Assembly: GCA_947179485.1 (NCBI GenBank)
Contig: OX359249.1
Location: 3,472,001 to 3,536,000 of the forward strand
DNA length: 64,000 bases
Reading direction: 5' to 3'
Source: Allacma fusca
Taxonomy: Eukaryota > Arthropoda > Collembola > Symphypleona > Sminthuridae
The notes beneath the pieces are model-generated. The model did no database searches. It was given only the letters and a program-made list of their open reading frames with translations, and was not told where the DNA came from. Of the stretch, positions 25,984-39,195 are shown one piece after another. The first letter of the stretch is position 1. The number at the start of each line of letters is the position of its first letter. Both the position numbers and the translations under genes were made by a program.

Positions 25984-28900
25984 CTATTTGATATGACTGT
26001 TTGACCGGACTAACTTCTGGAAGCAGTGACGAAATTCCTTGGAGCCACACGCATAGATCAGAGTGTCTAGGATGGCTTGGATTGGTAGGACGGATCTCAT
26101 GTGAATTAGCAGATAAGCCCAGAGTTTATTTACAATGTCACAGTTGAGCTCCGAGTGTCCTCCATCCGCACAGCCTCGATGCAACGGGATGATGGTGACG
26201 ATGGGCAGAATGAACACCCACATTGGAATCATTATGAGCATAACCGTCCGTGCGAAGCGTATGGACGGGAATAATCTTCCGACCTGTTTAACACACAATC
26301 TTTCATTATTATTTGTTCAATTCCCGAGGTTCTTACCCTACACCCTGGCTCCGTCTCCTAACTGTAATCAGGACATCAAGATACGACGGACAAGTCATTT
26401 CCTATACGTCGTCGTTGACTAACCAAAAACAACCAAACAATCAGAATGGCTTTGACTATACATACATTGAATCCAAATTATTTCGGTCCTGTCTTTATCT
26501 CTCTCTAAGGAACGTATAATGTCAAGTGCAATGAACCTATAAGAAAATTCCCCTATTTAATTAGTCTGTAGAGTTACCCCCTCACACAATTACAACAAAG
26601 TAAATAATCTTACGTGACTCGAAGCTAACAATAAGTAAGTAACGGTATGATTACCTCATGTATTAAATATATCCACTCCACCCATATAGGGCTCCACTCC
26701 ATTTTTTCTCCTACGAAAACTTCTACATTCCACTCAAAATCAGTGAGCTGTCTAATCTCTTATTTTGTAGATATTTTTACTGTGAATTTTTCCAAACTCT
26801 TTCAATGACAAAGGGTCAAAAGAGTGGAGGAGGGAGTGAAACTTTCCAATGATTTTACTAAAACATTTCTTAGAAATTTTTTGAAAGGAAATCTAATTGC
26901 TCTCAAAACCCTGCACCTCTTTACAGATAGAAGCAAATGTAAATTGCGTAGATATGAGAAATAAAACAGTCAATTTATTTGAAAATAGAACGAGCTGCTA
27001 ATACAAAATGAGACAAAAACTACATGTTCAAAACATTAAATCCGTTTTAGAGTCTACATGAAGAAATTTCCTGCGGGACCCTGTAATTCCGCCGATGTTC
27101 CTCTTTTTGATTGGATTCCATTGAACCTTAATTATTATTACATTGGTGGCCTTGCTAAGTGTGAACTTATTGGTGCGACAGCGTGGACAAGCAATAAATA
27201 AGCGTCAAGGGACTTACGTGGAACATATGAGACCGTGTGAAATGGAGGTTTCGGAAGAGCTGATGATGTCTTGAGGGAGTCGTCACTTCAGGAGGTGACT
27301 TCTTTGCACAAGTAAAGGATCGGCTCCGGGGCAATGCCACTGTGATAGTGTGTGGGAAGGACACTGGGGCATTGAGTTGAGGTGAGGACGAATTAATCTT
27401 GACCGTGTTCTCCATGATATCTGCAGTCGAATTCGCCAAGAGTATGGCTGTTGGGGGAATGATTGGGTCTGGAGGCACGATCAATGTAATAGATTCAGGT
27501 AAGGTGGGGAGGGATAGTGTTCTTATTAAAGGGGACATCCCATCTTCCAAAGGGTGGTCTGACAGGGTCAACGGGGTCGACTCATGGGTGAAGCCATCAA
27601 GTGTCAAGCATGTCTCTTCTGGAGGATGAGCTTGGTGGAACTGGCTTTCGAGATCCAAGGCTGAGAGCACTACGGGCTCAGGGAGCGTGAGGGGTAGGGT
27701 AAGGGGTAAGGTAACTGGAAGAATTGACCCTAAGTGGGACGTGTCAGGTACGTCTGAGGATGCGGGGGTACTCTCGAGGAGCGGCGGTGGGACTAGAGTC
27801 TTGACGAAGGTGGCGTTCTTGTGACCGCAGTTGGTGCAAAAGAGGGAGACCCGACGGGCATTCACCACGGGCTCATGGGCATAGATGGCATTCAGCTGTC
27901 GCTTGGCAATACGAAGGACGGAGCTGTTGAAGAGAAGGGTGAGGATAGAACAGATGGTGAGTACAATGGTCAGGTAAACTAGTTGCAAACTTTGTGCTCG
28001 GCAAATAGGATCACGCAGTCCCAGGGTCACTGAGGCTCCGGCCAATGAACTCCCAGCCATTAGAACGAGTAGGAATCCAATGAGAACCTGGAAGAAGTAA
28101 TCCCCAATTCATTTAATGATCTTCCAATGTAATTCAGTATAATGTAATGTGCAATAAATAATCCCTAGTCAATTCCCCAAGTCAGTGTGTAGAAAATGTT
28201 CATGACATACAATAAATATATTCTGTAATCCATCCCTGCCCTCGTTATGAATGCTCGTGCAATGGATAGTTGAAGAAGAACGGTTTCAAAAAAATCACCT
28301 TCTTGTACCACAAAAACCAAAAGCAATGCCGAGTCATCCCTAAACTATTGCAAATCTGATTTTAGCCTGTCGAACAACAGCTGAAGAGCTAGTATTAGAA
28401 AGCTGAATCTAATATTAATTCGCATGTCTTGAGCAAGTGACAAGTTGAACGACAAGACGAGGATTTGATAGGGAAGAAATCCGATGATGATCATACTTCA
28501 GTCCACCCACCTCCTAAACATAATCCTCTTTCAAATGAAAGTCTGGACGCATTAATAGGATCTGATAAAAAATGCTGCGAAGAAGCAAAGATTTGGCAAA
28601 CCGATGAAGGCCTGGCTCTGACGTGATGCTTCTTTAGCATACAGACCGTCTTCACACATGCATCCCAGGCATAATTATAGGTATGTATGGCAAGGGATAT
28701 TTCCTCCGGTTGCCAAAGATAATATCTGTCAGCTATTGAACACTTGTGTGTGTCATCTAAGATCCTCGTCCAGCTCAATGTAATTATATGTAGACAAGTT
28801 GCTCCTGGGAGTCCATTCATCATGCAAGACTTTTAAGGAACTTGATTCCCCAGGAATTGTCAGTCAGTCATGCAGTGGCCGAATGCAGTCCATGAGCACT

Positions 28901-30486
28901 GCCCATTTCCAAGGCACCAGTTCTCCCCTCATTTATCATCCCCTCATTAATTCCAACCACATCTGACTCTAGTACTTCATTTTGCCAATAACCTCATTTC
29001 TGATAGCGAATTCTTATCCAGTACTTACACCCATAATTACCCCTTTTGGCATTATCTCCCCAATAAAATGCACTTGAAGTCGAGTAAACAACCCATTCAT
29101 TCCGCTCCTGCATATGTACTGCCGCACCTTCCTACAATACATCTTATTTAAGGGTCATTCAAATATCACCATGTTCTACTGTCCGCTGGGTTTTTACTTA
29201 CACACAACGTACTAGCATTTTTTCTAGGAAGACAAAAAATATCTGGACACATCATCATCCACTAAAATGCTAATTTTCCAACTTACGAAAGAAACGTGTC
29301 ACTATAAGAGACAGATGTTCCTTCTAGGGTGCTCTTATAGCGAGAGTACACTGAGGGAATGGAGTTCACTAGTCCTGACATACTCTTTCAGTGGCAATGA
29401 GGCTTCCCAAAGGTTTTTAAGGTTTCTTAAGGTTGTATTTAAAAGAAGCCAATATTAGTACTACCTTAAAAAAATACTTGTACTTTCAAAATGCATTCGA
29501 AAAAATATATCTTTCAGATATGCATCCAAGCATTGGTAGAATTCTCTCTACGAGCTTATTCTGAGTCAATCTCCATACATTATATGGAGGTAGTACACTC
29601 GATTTTGTTACGCCTAAACCGAAAGCCTTTGCAGGCATAAAAATTGGTAGTTAGGAATCAAAGGCTGTTTTTAAAAATTCTCCTTCAACAATGAATCCCA
29701 AAGGAAAATAATCTGCCATATAAAGGGAGGATAACAAATAATAGTGTAAAAGTGCATCTGTCATAAATGACTATGTACCATGCACTCATAAGAATCGTAT
29801 AGATAATTACGAAATGGTCCTACTAAATGATACTTGTTTTGCGAGAATAGATATGATGAATAGAATCTCAAAGACAGATGGGCAAGAATCTCTTGGGACA
29901 TTAAGCATGCAAGAAGTAGGCTTGTCCGAGAGTGTGCTCAGAATGAGTAATTATTATGACTGAGGAGGGTAGATTGTTGATAATGGAATGTTATATGACA
30001 AAATTTAGATGAGCCAATGGGAGTGAGAAAATGAAGAAGACTTACATGTCGATTGGAGATAGAGGACGAGTAGTAGAATGGATATCGGACTGCCACAAAC
30101 CGATCCAGAGACAGGAGTGTGAGCAGGAGCATATTGACCACATACGGAATCCCCAGAGTGGCCCGTTGAAGAACACAAAGTTCTCTCTGGGGCCAAATAA
30201 GAAGTAGGAGCTCCAGACATTTGTGTCCTCCGACGAACAAGTCCGTCACGCAAAGACATGCCATCCAAAGATGCCGAGGTTTCCATAACTCCCGAGATTT
30301 CCCTACAACCCAAAGGACAGATCCATTCACCCCGAAGATCCCGAAGAGGAGAATGAAGCCCCAGACCATCTCTCCTACCGGGTACGACTCGGAGAATGTG
30401 GTCCAGCTGCTGTCGTTGGTCATTTGAGGGGTCGTTGTGGGGACATGTGAAACAACCTTTCGGGTCTCTTCCATTGAATAAATCAT
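25984..30486 (-). CDS. Orphan class A (rhodopsin-like) G protein-coupled receptor
   Basis: Three minus-strand exons (30486-30046, 28087-27218, 26283-25984), all joined in phase 0, give 536 residues. The N-terminus of about 40 residues has an NDSS glycosylation site. TM1 (41-62) contains GVNGS with N54; TM2 (74-97) has D82 in CVTDLFVGG; C104 before TM3 and C176 in loop 2 can form the usual disulphide. TM3 ends LSLDRFVAVRYP, with DRF in place of DRY. TM4 begins at the second exon and TM5 lies at about 183-204. The third intracellular loop is about 240 residues, rich in proline, serine, threonine and leucine. TM6 (449-471) lacks CWxP, and TM7 has DTLIY (510-514) where NPxxY is expected. The tail after TM7 is short. 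I cannot assign a ligand. A 5' non-coding exon may lie further upstream. Confidence 0.85.
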
Positions 30487-32274
30487 GGTCACGTCACCTG
30501 GGCTTGTATTCTTTCAGGTTTTAAGTGCCTTGGGACTCGGGCTAGGTCAACCCCAGTAATTGATCATTTGATTGGTTTTACTCCATGAGTGGTCTTCAAA
30601 GTTCCGGCTGATCATATTGACAATTTTTCAGTCTGAACACTAATTGATGCACAAGTTCCCCTACACTAATTACTTGTTTCCAGACTTTTCAGTTTTGGTT
30701 TCGAAAGTTTCAGAAAATTACAAAAGTATTAAGAATAACAATTTTTAGGCTAATAAGTGTTGGGGGTCAAATCTTTTAAAATCACATTTTTTTCATTCAC
30801 TGGTAATTTTTAATTTCCAGATGTGTAAGCGTCAGCTCAGTAAATTACACAGCTGTATAAGTTTTAGTTTAGAAAATTCCAGTGTTGTAACTTTCAGTGT
30901 AACAAATTCCAGAGATGTGTAAGTTTCAGCGATACCACGTCCTGATCCGCAAGTTTCAGATACGCAAGTTTCAGGTGGACAGGTCAGGACTGTTTAAGTA
31001 GCACGATAGGGTCAGGTTAGGTATATTTTGTATGATTATGTTGATAAAGAGGTAATTGAAGTCGAGTTAATATTCTCGTGAAGATGACTGATTGCAAGTG
31101 ATCCTGAATACGGAAGAGCACGCACAATCACACAGTAGTAATCTGTCACAACTTTTGAGTGCACAAGGGCAAAGTTTCTTCTTAGATTCACCTCCTTTAA
31201 GCTATATATTTATACTTGAATGAGGAGATAAAGATGCTGCTCTCAAAAAAAAAGTAAGATGAAGGAGGTCAAAGATGGAAATGCTGCTTGGCTCACTTTC
31301 CCGCAAAATGTATCACTTTTCCCACCACAGACACTTTAGAACTATCTGTCGGAGCACTGTACACTTTACAGTGGCTAATTACTCCGCAGACTTAACTGTA
31401 TGCTGTTCCTTGAAATTCAACTCCGAAGTATTTTCTGGGGAATTTGAAAGACGAGTAAGTGGACGACAGGCCGGAAATCACTTCACGGAGTCGAAACATC
31501 TTGGGAAGTTGTCATTGAATTTTTGTCAGCATTTTAATCCTTGGTTTGATATCAATGAAGAGATATCACAGTCATCTGTGACTGTAATAACAATCCCCTG
31601 GTTTGATCTCCGTATCTATACCTGTGAAACAACCAATAAAATTTAAAAGGTTAGACATAATTGAGGAACTGAACTATATGGATGGTATAATTGACTCAAT
31701 GTGTACTAATTATGTAATGATTAGTTATAATATCTCTGGGACTGGGCACTAATGGCAGGGTGTAATTTTAGGACTGGTACAGCAACAATGGGGAAATGAT
31801 TATACGCGTGGCAAGTTCACCATGCTTTAATAACTATGGCATGGGCCACTGTATTATGTGAGGGCTCATTAGGAAATGACTGATTACTTGCACTTTGATT
31901 AGAAATTCGGACTGAACTGGCTACTGATACAGTGTCCACTGGTTTCACTTTCCCCATGTGTCTGCCATGGGCAGCTTTGACAAATGAGGTGTTCTTGGAA
32001 TTTTCGAGGGCATTGTAATATGTGGACAGGAGATATGACTCGTGCAAATGACACTGCTTGTGCCCATGGCCATTGCATGTCACAAGTCACAATAGCAGAC
32101 TATTTTCCAAGGATCTTAGGAGTACATTGTTAGTTTGGAACTTCCCCAGTCCCAATTACAGTCTCACGTGCTAATTGGAAGCAATTATTTTGCGAATCTT
32201 TCGGGGGAGGAGTAAATCTGCTGGAAACGTTTACGATACCAACTGCCTCCTAATACATATTTTCAAAAATTGTA

Positions 32275-32480
32275 CAGTGTCCTCTCTTTCTATGAGACTC
32301 CCTTACATGACCACTTTCTCTGCAGGTGCAGAAATATGTGTAGGAATTTTCCTTGAACACAATTTGTCTCCATGGGCCTTGTAGTGTCTCCTTATAATTT
32401 CTCCCTTCAACGGAGCATCCCACTGTCAGAGTCAAATTGTGCTTCTTGGAGGGGTACTCTTAAAGAGAGGATTTGCACTG
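32275..32480. mobile_element. Pogo/mariner-like MITE
   Basis: The left end reads CAGTGTCCTCTCTTTCTATG and the reverse complement of the right end reads CAGTGCAAATCCTCTCTTTA. Both share CAGTG, TCCTCTCTTT and a following GAG(T)ACCCC-type block, so they form an imperfect inverted repeat. TA dinucleotides flank both ends (32273-32274 and 32481-32482), as expected for Tc1/mariner/pogo elements. At 206 bp there is no coding capacity. Confidence 0.65.
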
Positions 32481-33043
32481 TACACTGGTATATTATATTT
32501 ACAACAAGCTTCATTGAGTTACCTTTACGAAAGATCGTTGGTGACAAATGATTTTTGTTGAATGGAATTTGTTTATTTTGGAAAAAATGTAAAATCCTGT
32601 GTAAAAATAACTAAACTCCGTGTGAGAAGTCAAGGTTCAGGTACGGAGTGACTTGTGTGATAACGGATGGGCCAAGTGGAGACACACTCACAGAGGTATA
32701 TGTTCGTCTGTGAACCTCTGAATGGAAACTGAGGAAGACTGAGCACATTGCCCATGAATTAAATATGAAAGAAGAACAAAGATGCGTTTCTCAGAAGGAA
32801 GGAGAGAGTGAGGGACAAGTCCAAGAAGAGATGATCCAGCTCTTGCTCTATGCATAGTTCTCTATATTCTCTCCTACTTACACTTGGGGTGATATACATA
32901 AGGAAGGAGGAAACATGCACACGACATGCAACTCATAAGTTATCTCCTCGTAATAAAACATGAGGCTAACAGGGAGGATGACCAGGACGGTAATGCCATG
33001 CTTGCATGCATTAGAACTTATATAACGCACACACACCTGGGTA

Positions 33044-33135
33044 CAGTCACCTTCCTTTATAGAAGCACCCCCCTGAAAATATCAAAATTATACTCTTAGA
33101 ATTTTATGTTCCTATAACGAGAAAAATTACTACTG
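33044..33135. mobile_element. Short pogo-like inverted-repeat relic
   Basis: The left end CAGTCACCTTCCTTTATAGA is preceded by TA. The reverse complement of the right end is CAGTAGTAATTTTTCTCGTT, and both continue into an ATAG(A/G)A block. The element is only 92 bp, consistent with a decayed MITE of the same family as 32275-32480. Confidence 0.45.
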
Positions 33136-36100
33136 TCGTAAAGCGGACTCTGTCAAAATATTTTTCCCTCCAAAGAGGTAATGCTCGTGCGTGAGGGTTG
33201 TTTCCTACAGGAATAGTCTCTGTATACGACAGTGTATCAAGTCTATACTCACACCTCTCACACTATCATATCTTTTGAGGAGTAGTGAGAAAAAAATGAC
33301 TTTGGGCTCCTCACGTAAGCACTTTTCTCAAGTGAATGGGAATACCAAGTAGCTGTTGATAAACAATGGTCGGAATTTTGGGAAATTTACCTGGAAACGA
33401 GTAATTATATCGGCCTATGCCGTGTGTGAGGAGTCCCAGAGCTAAAATTTCCAAGTTTTACAAAATTCCTGTCTTGAGAAATATATGTGATTGCGTGTAA
33501 AAGTAAATACAATGAGGACATGATGGTGTATTGACATTCCTAGACATTTTCCCCTTCCATGCCTCCAATACTCGCAGTGGAAATGTTACATGGGAATATT
33601 TTCAACACACTTGTTGTACAGTTTATTCAATGTACCAGTAATTACTGTAGTATTTTTATTTAACCAATAAATTTCCCATTGGAAATAAAATAGGAGTGTG
33701 TGCGTATAGATAGTAATTATTATTATATAACAATACTTATTTTAGAGAAATTGACTACTTTGGGGTTACTGAGGCAATGCAGTAGTTCCAGTTCCTTACG
33801 ATTACCATGCACACGTAATATATTTACTTTTAACGAAGTTCCCACGCTGGACGACATGATAGATAACGTCATTCCGGACGTTTATGACAGATAAATGACT
33901 TTAATTTTAAAAGACAGAGCTATTTACACAAGTGTTACATTATTTCAGGAAATTATTGAGAGTCCAAAAGTGTCTTGCTGATTACATTTAATTAGATCAA
34001 TTTGAACAAGTCGTAAGAAATGTACTTACACTGTCTTATGAGACGGCCAGGAACACGATCTATTCCGTAAAGCACCAAAGTCAACTTGTTGATCCGAAGA
34101 ACTAATATTTGTCTAACTTTCAGCCTAAGGGACAGAACATACTACAGTGACATGTTTCAGGTCACATAAGCAAGGGAAAATACACATATTTATTTAAAAG
34201 TAAGCTCTATGTACTTCATATATAAGTAATTATGTAATAATTATTATCTATTAACAAGTAAATGCTGGTAAATGGTTGTAACAATTCCCGTACATACCAG
34301 TCATCGTCCCCACGATGGACATATATCGTCTGTGGAGGGGCAAAAGAAACTACATGTATTTATTTAATTAAAAGTAAATTGATCCACGTGCAGTTTCATT
34401 AAATACGAAATGGACCAATGGGCCAAAGGCCAATTTGAAAATTAAAAGCAAAATGGACCATGTGTATTTTTTCTAAAAGTCAAATGAACAACCTGAAATT
34501 TGTTCTAAAAGCTAAATATTATCTATGAGCAATTTTTTCGAAAAATGAAGTAATTACTTGCATCTATATTTTAGTACAGTGAAATACGAGCCTATTTTGA
34601 TTTGCTTTTAGTGACTCTGTAAATTAGTTCATTTTGGATTTTGGGATGGTTGCAACTGATTCATTCTGTCTTTGCAAAAGATGACGTGGATCATTTGGCT
34701 ATTAATCAAAAATGTATCTAGTCCCTTTTGTCTCTTCACCGTCGATATGCTCCTTGTAAATTTACATTGAAGCCCACAGCTGCCTTGATTATGCAATTTA
34801 TTATGTAACTATAGGCACAACACAACCCATCTCCGGCCTGGACCAGATCATTGCTAATTCCCACCGTTTAAAATGTAAGTGACAGCAGGAGCACGAACAA
34901 TAATAAATATCTTAGGTAAGTATACCTAATTTACACTTGAACTTGAATGCCAGTGTATCTATAGTATGGTGTAATAATTAATTATGCTCTTATTACAATA
35001 GACCCTATAAGAGCATTTTCACGATTTGGATATTTTCTCTTTTCATAAACTACAATTATGTTATTGTTTCTCCTCATTAGATCATGGCACCACAAGATTG
35101 CAATTTTGACATTTTAGATGGGCTATTATCGAGAGAGTGTCCTGTAAGTGTATAACTTGTGTGTTCAGAAGCTTTCATACCTCTCATTAGCAACTAATCT
35201 GAAAATCTGATGCAAGATGTAAGTGCATTTCCTTGCTGTAATTATTTATTTCATATTCCTCCGAACTCGCTAACGATTTCTTGGGAACATTTAACATATA
35301 AGTAACTATTTTGACAGGTACACCTTTTAGCAGGTGAGCTGCTTGTTTGTTTTAGTTTATAGTTGTTTTGTCTATTTAAAGATCTAACAGAAAATTAATT
35401 CGGCTTGTTATATTGCTGCTTTGTGTTCTAATTTAATTTGGTTAGCTGTGTCAACTCTAGCCTGATTAAAGCATTTGCAACTTGGTGAGAAACTTGGGGC
35501 AGGGATGTATGTACATCCATCCATCACTTGAGTGTCCCTCTACAGGAGCAATCCTGTAAATGAATGTTCATTATAAGACTAGAAATAAAGGAGGTTGTAA
35601 ACTGGAATTTGTACAAATTTTTCTGCCCCAATAGAGAAAGTGCTTATATTAGGGAGGCTCATAGCATAGCAAGTGAACGTTGTCCTTCCTAATGCAGTCC
35701 CAGTGTGGTGAATGATGCTTCCTGTAGGGGCTCGAAATATCCTGGTAAATTTCCAGCTTGAAGGTTTGACTGCACGAGGGTTGGAGTCCACGAGGAAATA
35801 ACGTGAAAAACACGGGGTCAGTACGGAAAAATGTGAAAGTGGAAGGTGGGTGGTGATGCAGTATGCTCACTGTGAGCATCCTTCAGTTCCTGGAAAACTA
35901 GATTATTTTTTCTACGTATCCTCATGAAATCTTGAGCAAAGACATGACAACGAATTTCATGAGGAAAATATTAGCACTTCATCAACCTCAGCTGGTCAGT
36001 GGTTGAAAGGCATTTTGAGTCCAATGTTTTAAGCATGAGCGGGGGCACATGTGGAGACAAAAATAAACTCGTCAAAGTGAATTTCCTAGTGCACCAGCCG

Positions 36101-36417
36101 GATGTGTACCTCTCTAAATGATTTTATGCATATTCGACTCCAATGTTTGTATTTCAACACGAGTTTTCAAATGTTTGGCCCAAAATCATAGATTTACTGC
36201 TGGAGGCAAGATTGTGGAGAGGTCATACACAAGTAGTTCTTAGAAACTCACATTCCATTGCAAGTATGTTATTTCGGTGTGTATGTATTTTTTGCAGGAC
36301 TGTTGAGTCTATGTTGGGACAATAATAATAATAATTAATATTATTGTTTTAAAAAATTAAGATTGTTTACGTATACACCGCAGACGAAGACGGAGTTTAT
36401 AAAAATATTGTTGTATG

Positions 36418-37415
36418 TAGTGCTGTAATATTGTACTCGTTTAATTTGTACTTTTGAATTCTTTTTGTCTTTCGTACAAAACAAAACAAACCGTATCCGT
36501 TTTCGAGTACCAAAGCTAAAACAAAAACAAAACAGGAATTGAAAATAATAATACAATCAAAATTATATTGTTTCAAGGTTCTAGAAGATGCTAGAAAAGT
36601 GAAGTGATTGTTGTAATAAAGTTCTAGAGTAAGTAGGGATTGATTTGTGTAATTGGAATCGTGAAAAAACGCGTTAAATCACAAAACCTAGGCATTGCCT
36701 AATTATCGGCGAATTTGTCTAACATCGGCCGTATAAAATATGTACGTACGTACATTCAGCCAGTTGACGATCATTCTGGTGTCATGTGACTGCTCCAATA
36801 AAGTCAACCATAGGTGATTTACAACTGTTACTGTTGACTCACAAAGTTTCATTATAGATCTTGTGCCCCCTAAAACGTCAATCTGTCATTAGACTATTGG
36901 TATATATATATATATGAGACCAATTTGAGATCACATGACCTCGGATTGACCTTATTGTGTCTTTGGTAGTCACATGACCTCAGGTTGACCTTATTGTGTC
37001 ACTAATACTCACATGATCTCAGACTGATCTTAGAACAACAAATAGATTGGTGCTACAGTGTTGCACCCTTCAAAATTCTACCATCAACAGGTTCAATGCA
37101 TCTTTATGATTTTTTTTTCGATCATTATGATGATTAAGTCAATTGCTGGTTTTTGTCATTTCATAGCATTTTTAAACGACTGAAGTTACTCAAATCAATT
37201 CCTACGTGCTCTTGAATTCAGATACAACTATCACTTTATCACATTTCTGGCGTCTTCTAGAACCTTATAACAATACAAAACGGATTGTACAAAAACAATC
37301 TCATAGAAGTACTAAATAAAACAAAACTCGGAGTACAAAACAAATATTAGTTGTCCTACTGTTGTACTTTTCGTCAAAGTACAAAACATGTACAAAAGTA
37401 CAAATTACAGCACTA
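36418..37415. mobile_element. hAT-like non-autonomous DNA transposon, 998 bp
   Basis: The left end begins TAGTGCTGTAATATTGTACT and the reverse complement of the right end begins TAGTGCTGTAATTTGTACTT, a clear terminal inverted repeat. A perfect 8-bp duplication GTTGTATG flanks it at 36410-36417 and 37416-37423. Subterminal regions are rich in GTACAAAAC-type motifs in both orientations and contain an inverted TTCTAGAA block (about 36577 and 37254). No transposase frame is present. A three-unit tandem repeat sits in the centre. Confidence 0.9.
36931..37030. repeat. 39-bp tandem repeat inside the hAT-like element
   Basis: Three units begin TCACATGACCTC, TCACATGACCTC and TCACATGATCTC at 36931, 36970 and 37009. 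The first two share TTGACCTTATTGTGTC. They lie at the centre of the 36418-37415 element. Confidence 0.8.
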
Positions 37416-39195
37416 GTTGTATGTTTACGGCTTCACTTATTGTTAAGAGAGAGTTCAATATGTAGTCAGTTTCAAAATCAGCTCATATCAACCTGCATTG
37501 GGATTGATGCGTGACATTGGAAGTTAACTTTATAAGAGTACCCCTCAAAGAAGAAAAATTTGTCGCTTTCAACAAGGAAAATAAATATTTTAGTTGCCGA
37601 GAATGAGCTCAAATATTTTTATCCCTATGGAGAAAATATTCCTACATGAGGGGTCCTAAAGATACGTATCTACATATGTACATTCATACAGTAGGTAGTT
37701 TTGGTGCTCAACATAATTCCAAATGTTTACTTTTTATTTCTAAATGGTAATTTCCCTATTTACTAGGACAAAGTGTACTCTCACTAACAGAGACATCCTC
37801 TTACATACTTTTTTTCTGCCGGAGAAATACTCTTTCGTAGTCAAAATTTTGGCGGAACAATAAAAAGACGGGATAATTTTTTGATAATTATAACAACCTT
37901 CAACACGAATCATCTCAGATCCCGGCCCCGCCCCCCCCCCCCGTCACAGGACGACTTGTCCTTTAATGGAGCTATTAAATTCACCTTTCCAAAGTCATGC
38001 TGTGCCTAGGATTTTAAATGTTTAAAACACCAATTGGGAATCGGGAGGCGACGTGAATTTCAAATAACCACAATAATAAATAAACGATCTGGTAGCATTT
38101 AAGTACTCATTCAAGAGCTGCAATATTGCCCCACAAAACAAAACCAACTGATTGGACCGAAACCTGGAATTCATGATCAAACTTTTAGCGGGACAACAAC
38201 AAATGCGATTTTTAAAAAACCGACCACCCCCTCCCCATTGAGCAGGACGATTCGTCCTTCGATTCAGCTTTAAACAGGAATACGGTTACTTTCATCTACA
38301 TGTTGCATATTCACCAAAATCTGTTCTGTCGTTATGACGGGAAAAAAGCCTTATTATTTTGTAAAGATTTTTCCAACTTCAGTTTGTTTTGACAAATAAA
38401 ATTGTTATATGAGGCAAGTTTTGTGACATTTTTTAACCAAAAATAAGATTTTATTTAAATTATTCTAGTTACTAGTAAAAATTTTATTGTTAATAAAATA
38501 ATTTTTTTATGCAATACTTCTAATAAAGACTATTGTAAATTCCAAGTCGGTGTTTCACTCATTCCTTTCACTTAGATTCGATTTGATTTAGGGACAAAAA
38601 AAGATATTATTCGAGGAAAAATTGCTCTAAAAACCTGGAACAAATAATAATTATATTAAATTTATTCCCATAAAATCCGATTGGTAAACAATATAACGAC
38701 ATAACATAACATAACGAAGAAAGAGTGAATCTCAATTGTCTTTATAAATGACTCAGATTTTCATATTCGTGAATTCTTAGTCTTATATCATTCACATTTA
38801 GTTTCCAGGTTTGCATGCTGCCAACCATAAAATTAATCAGAACTCTTGCATAACGAATCACGACCCAGCATTCACTTTCACACAAATTTCAATAAATTGC
38901 AATTTGCTCTTTGTCACTCGCCAGTCGCAAAATTCAAATTTAACTTAATACTTTACTTAGCGTTACATTCCTTCTTGTATTCCTAGCGCTAGAAGTAACT
39001 CTGTTGGATTTAGTAAAATCTGCATTCTAGAATTATTTCTAGACCTGGAATTTAAATTCAAAATTAAGTTCCCAACACCTATAATATGCAGGGATCCAAG
39101 AGATGCATAATTATTTAGGATGGAATGAGAGCAAAATTAGTTCGAAGAAATAAAGGGGAGCTCTCTATCTCTAAATAGCTAGGAATTAAAAGAAA
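37416..39195. other. Gene-poor stretch with a local duplication
   Basis: Segments at about 37847-37990 and 38178-38300 resemble each other (a GGCGG/GCGGG-ACAA block, a C-rich tract, then CAGGACGA-TTCGTCCTT-type sequence). A run of 13 C lies near 37930. No exon is recognised. The stretch directly before 39196 should be the promoter of the next gene. Confidence 0.45.

Larger units (their letters stand above)
30487..36417. other. Gene-poor stretch upstream of the GPCR gene
   Basis: No gene recognised. Two small inverted-repeat elements are listed separately (32275-32480, 33044-33135). The promoter of the GPCR gene should lie just above 30486. Open frames at 31275-31646 (+) and 31817-32083 (-) are the longest and have no similarity I know. 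Confidence 0.5.

Noticed and set aside
28491..28823. 110-residue minus-strand open frame in intron 1 of the GPCR gene
   Set aside because: No motif or family resemblance, and inserting it would break the phase-consistent receptor model.
31275..31646. 123-residue plus-strand open frame
   Set aside because: No recognisable domain; composition looks like translated non-coding DNA and no partner exons were found.
31817..32083. 88-residue minus-strand open frame (ends HAIVIKAW)
   Set aside because: Codon use looks somewhat coding and it lies upstream of the GPCR gene, but I found no splice link, similarity or clear start. It remains a weak candidate exon.
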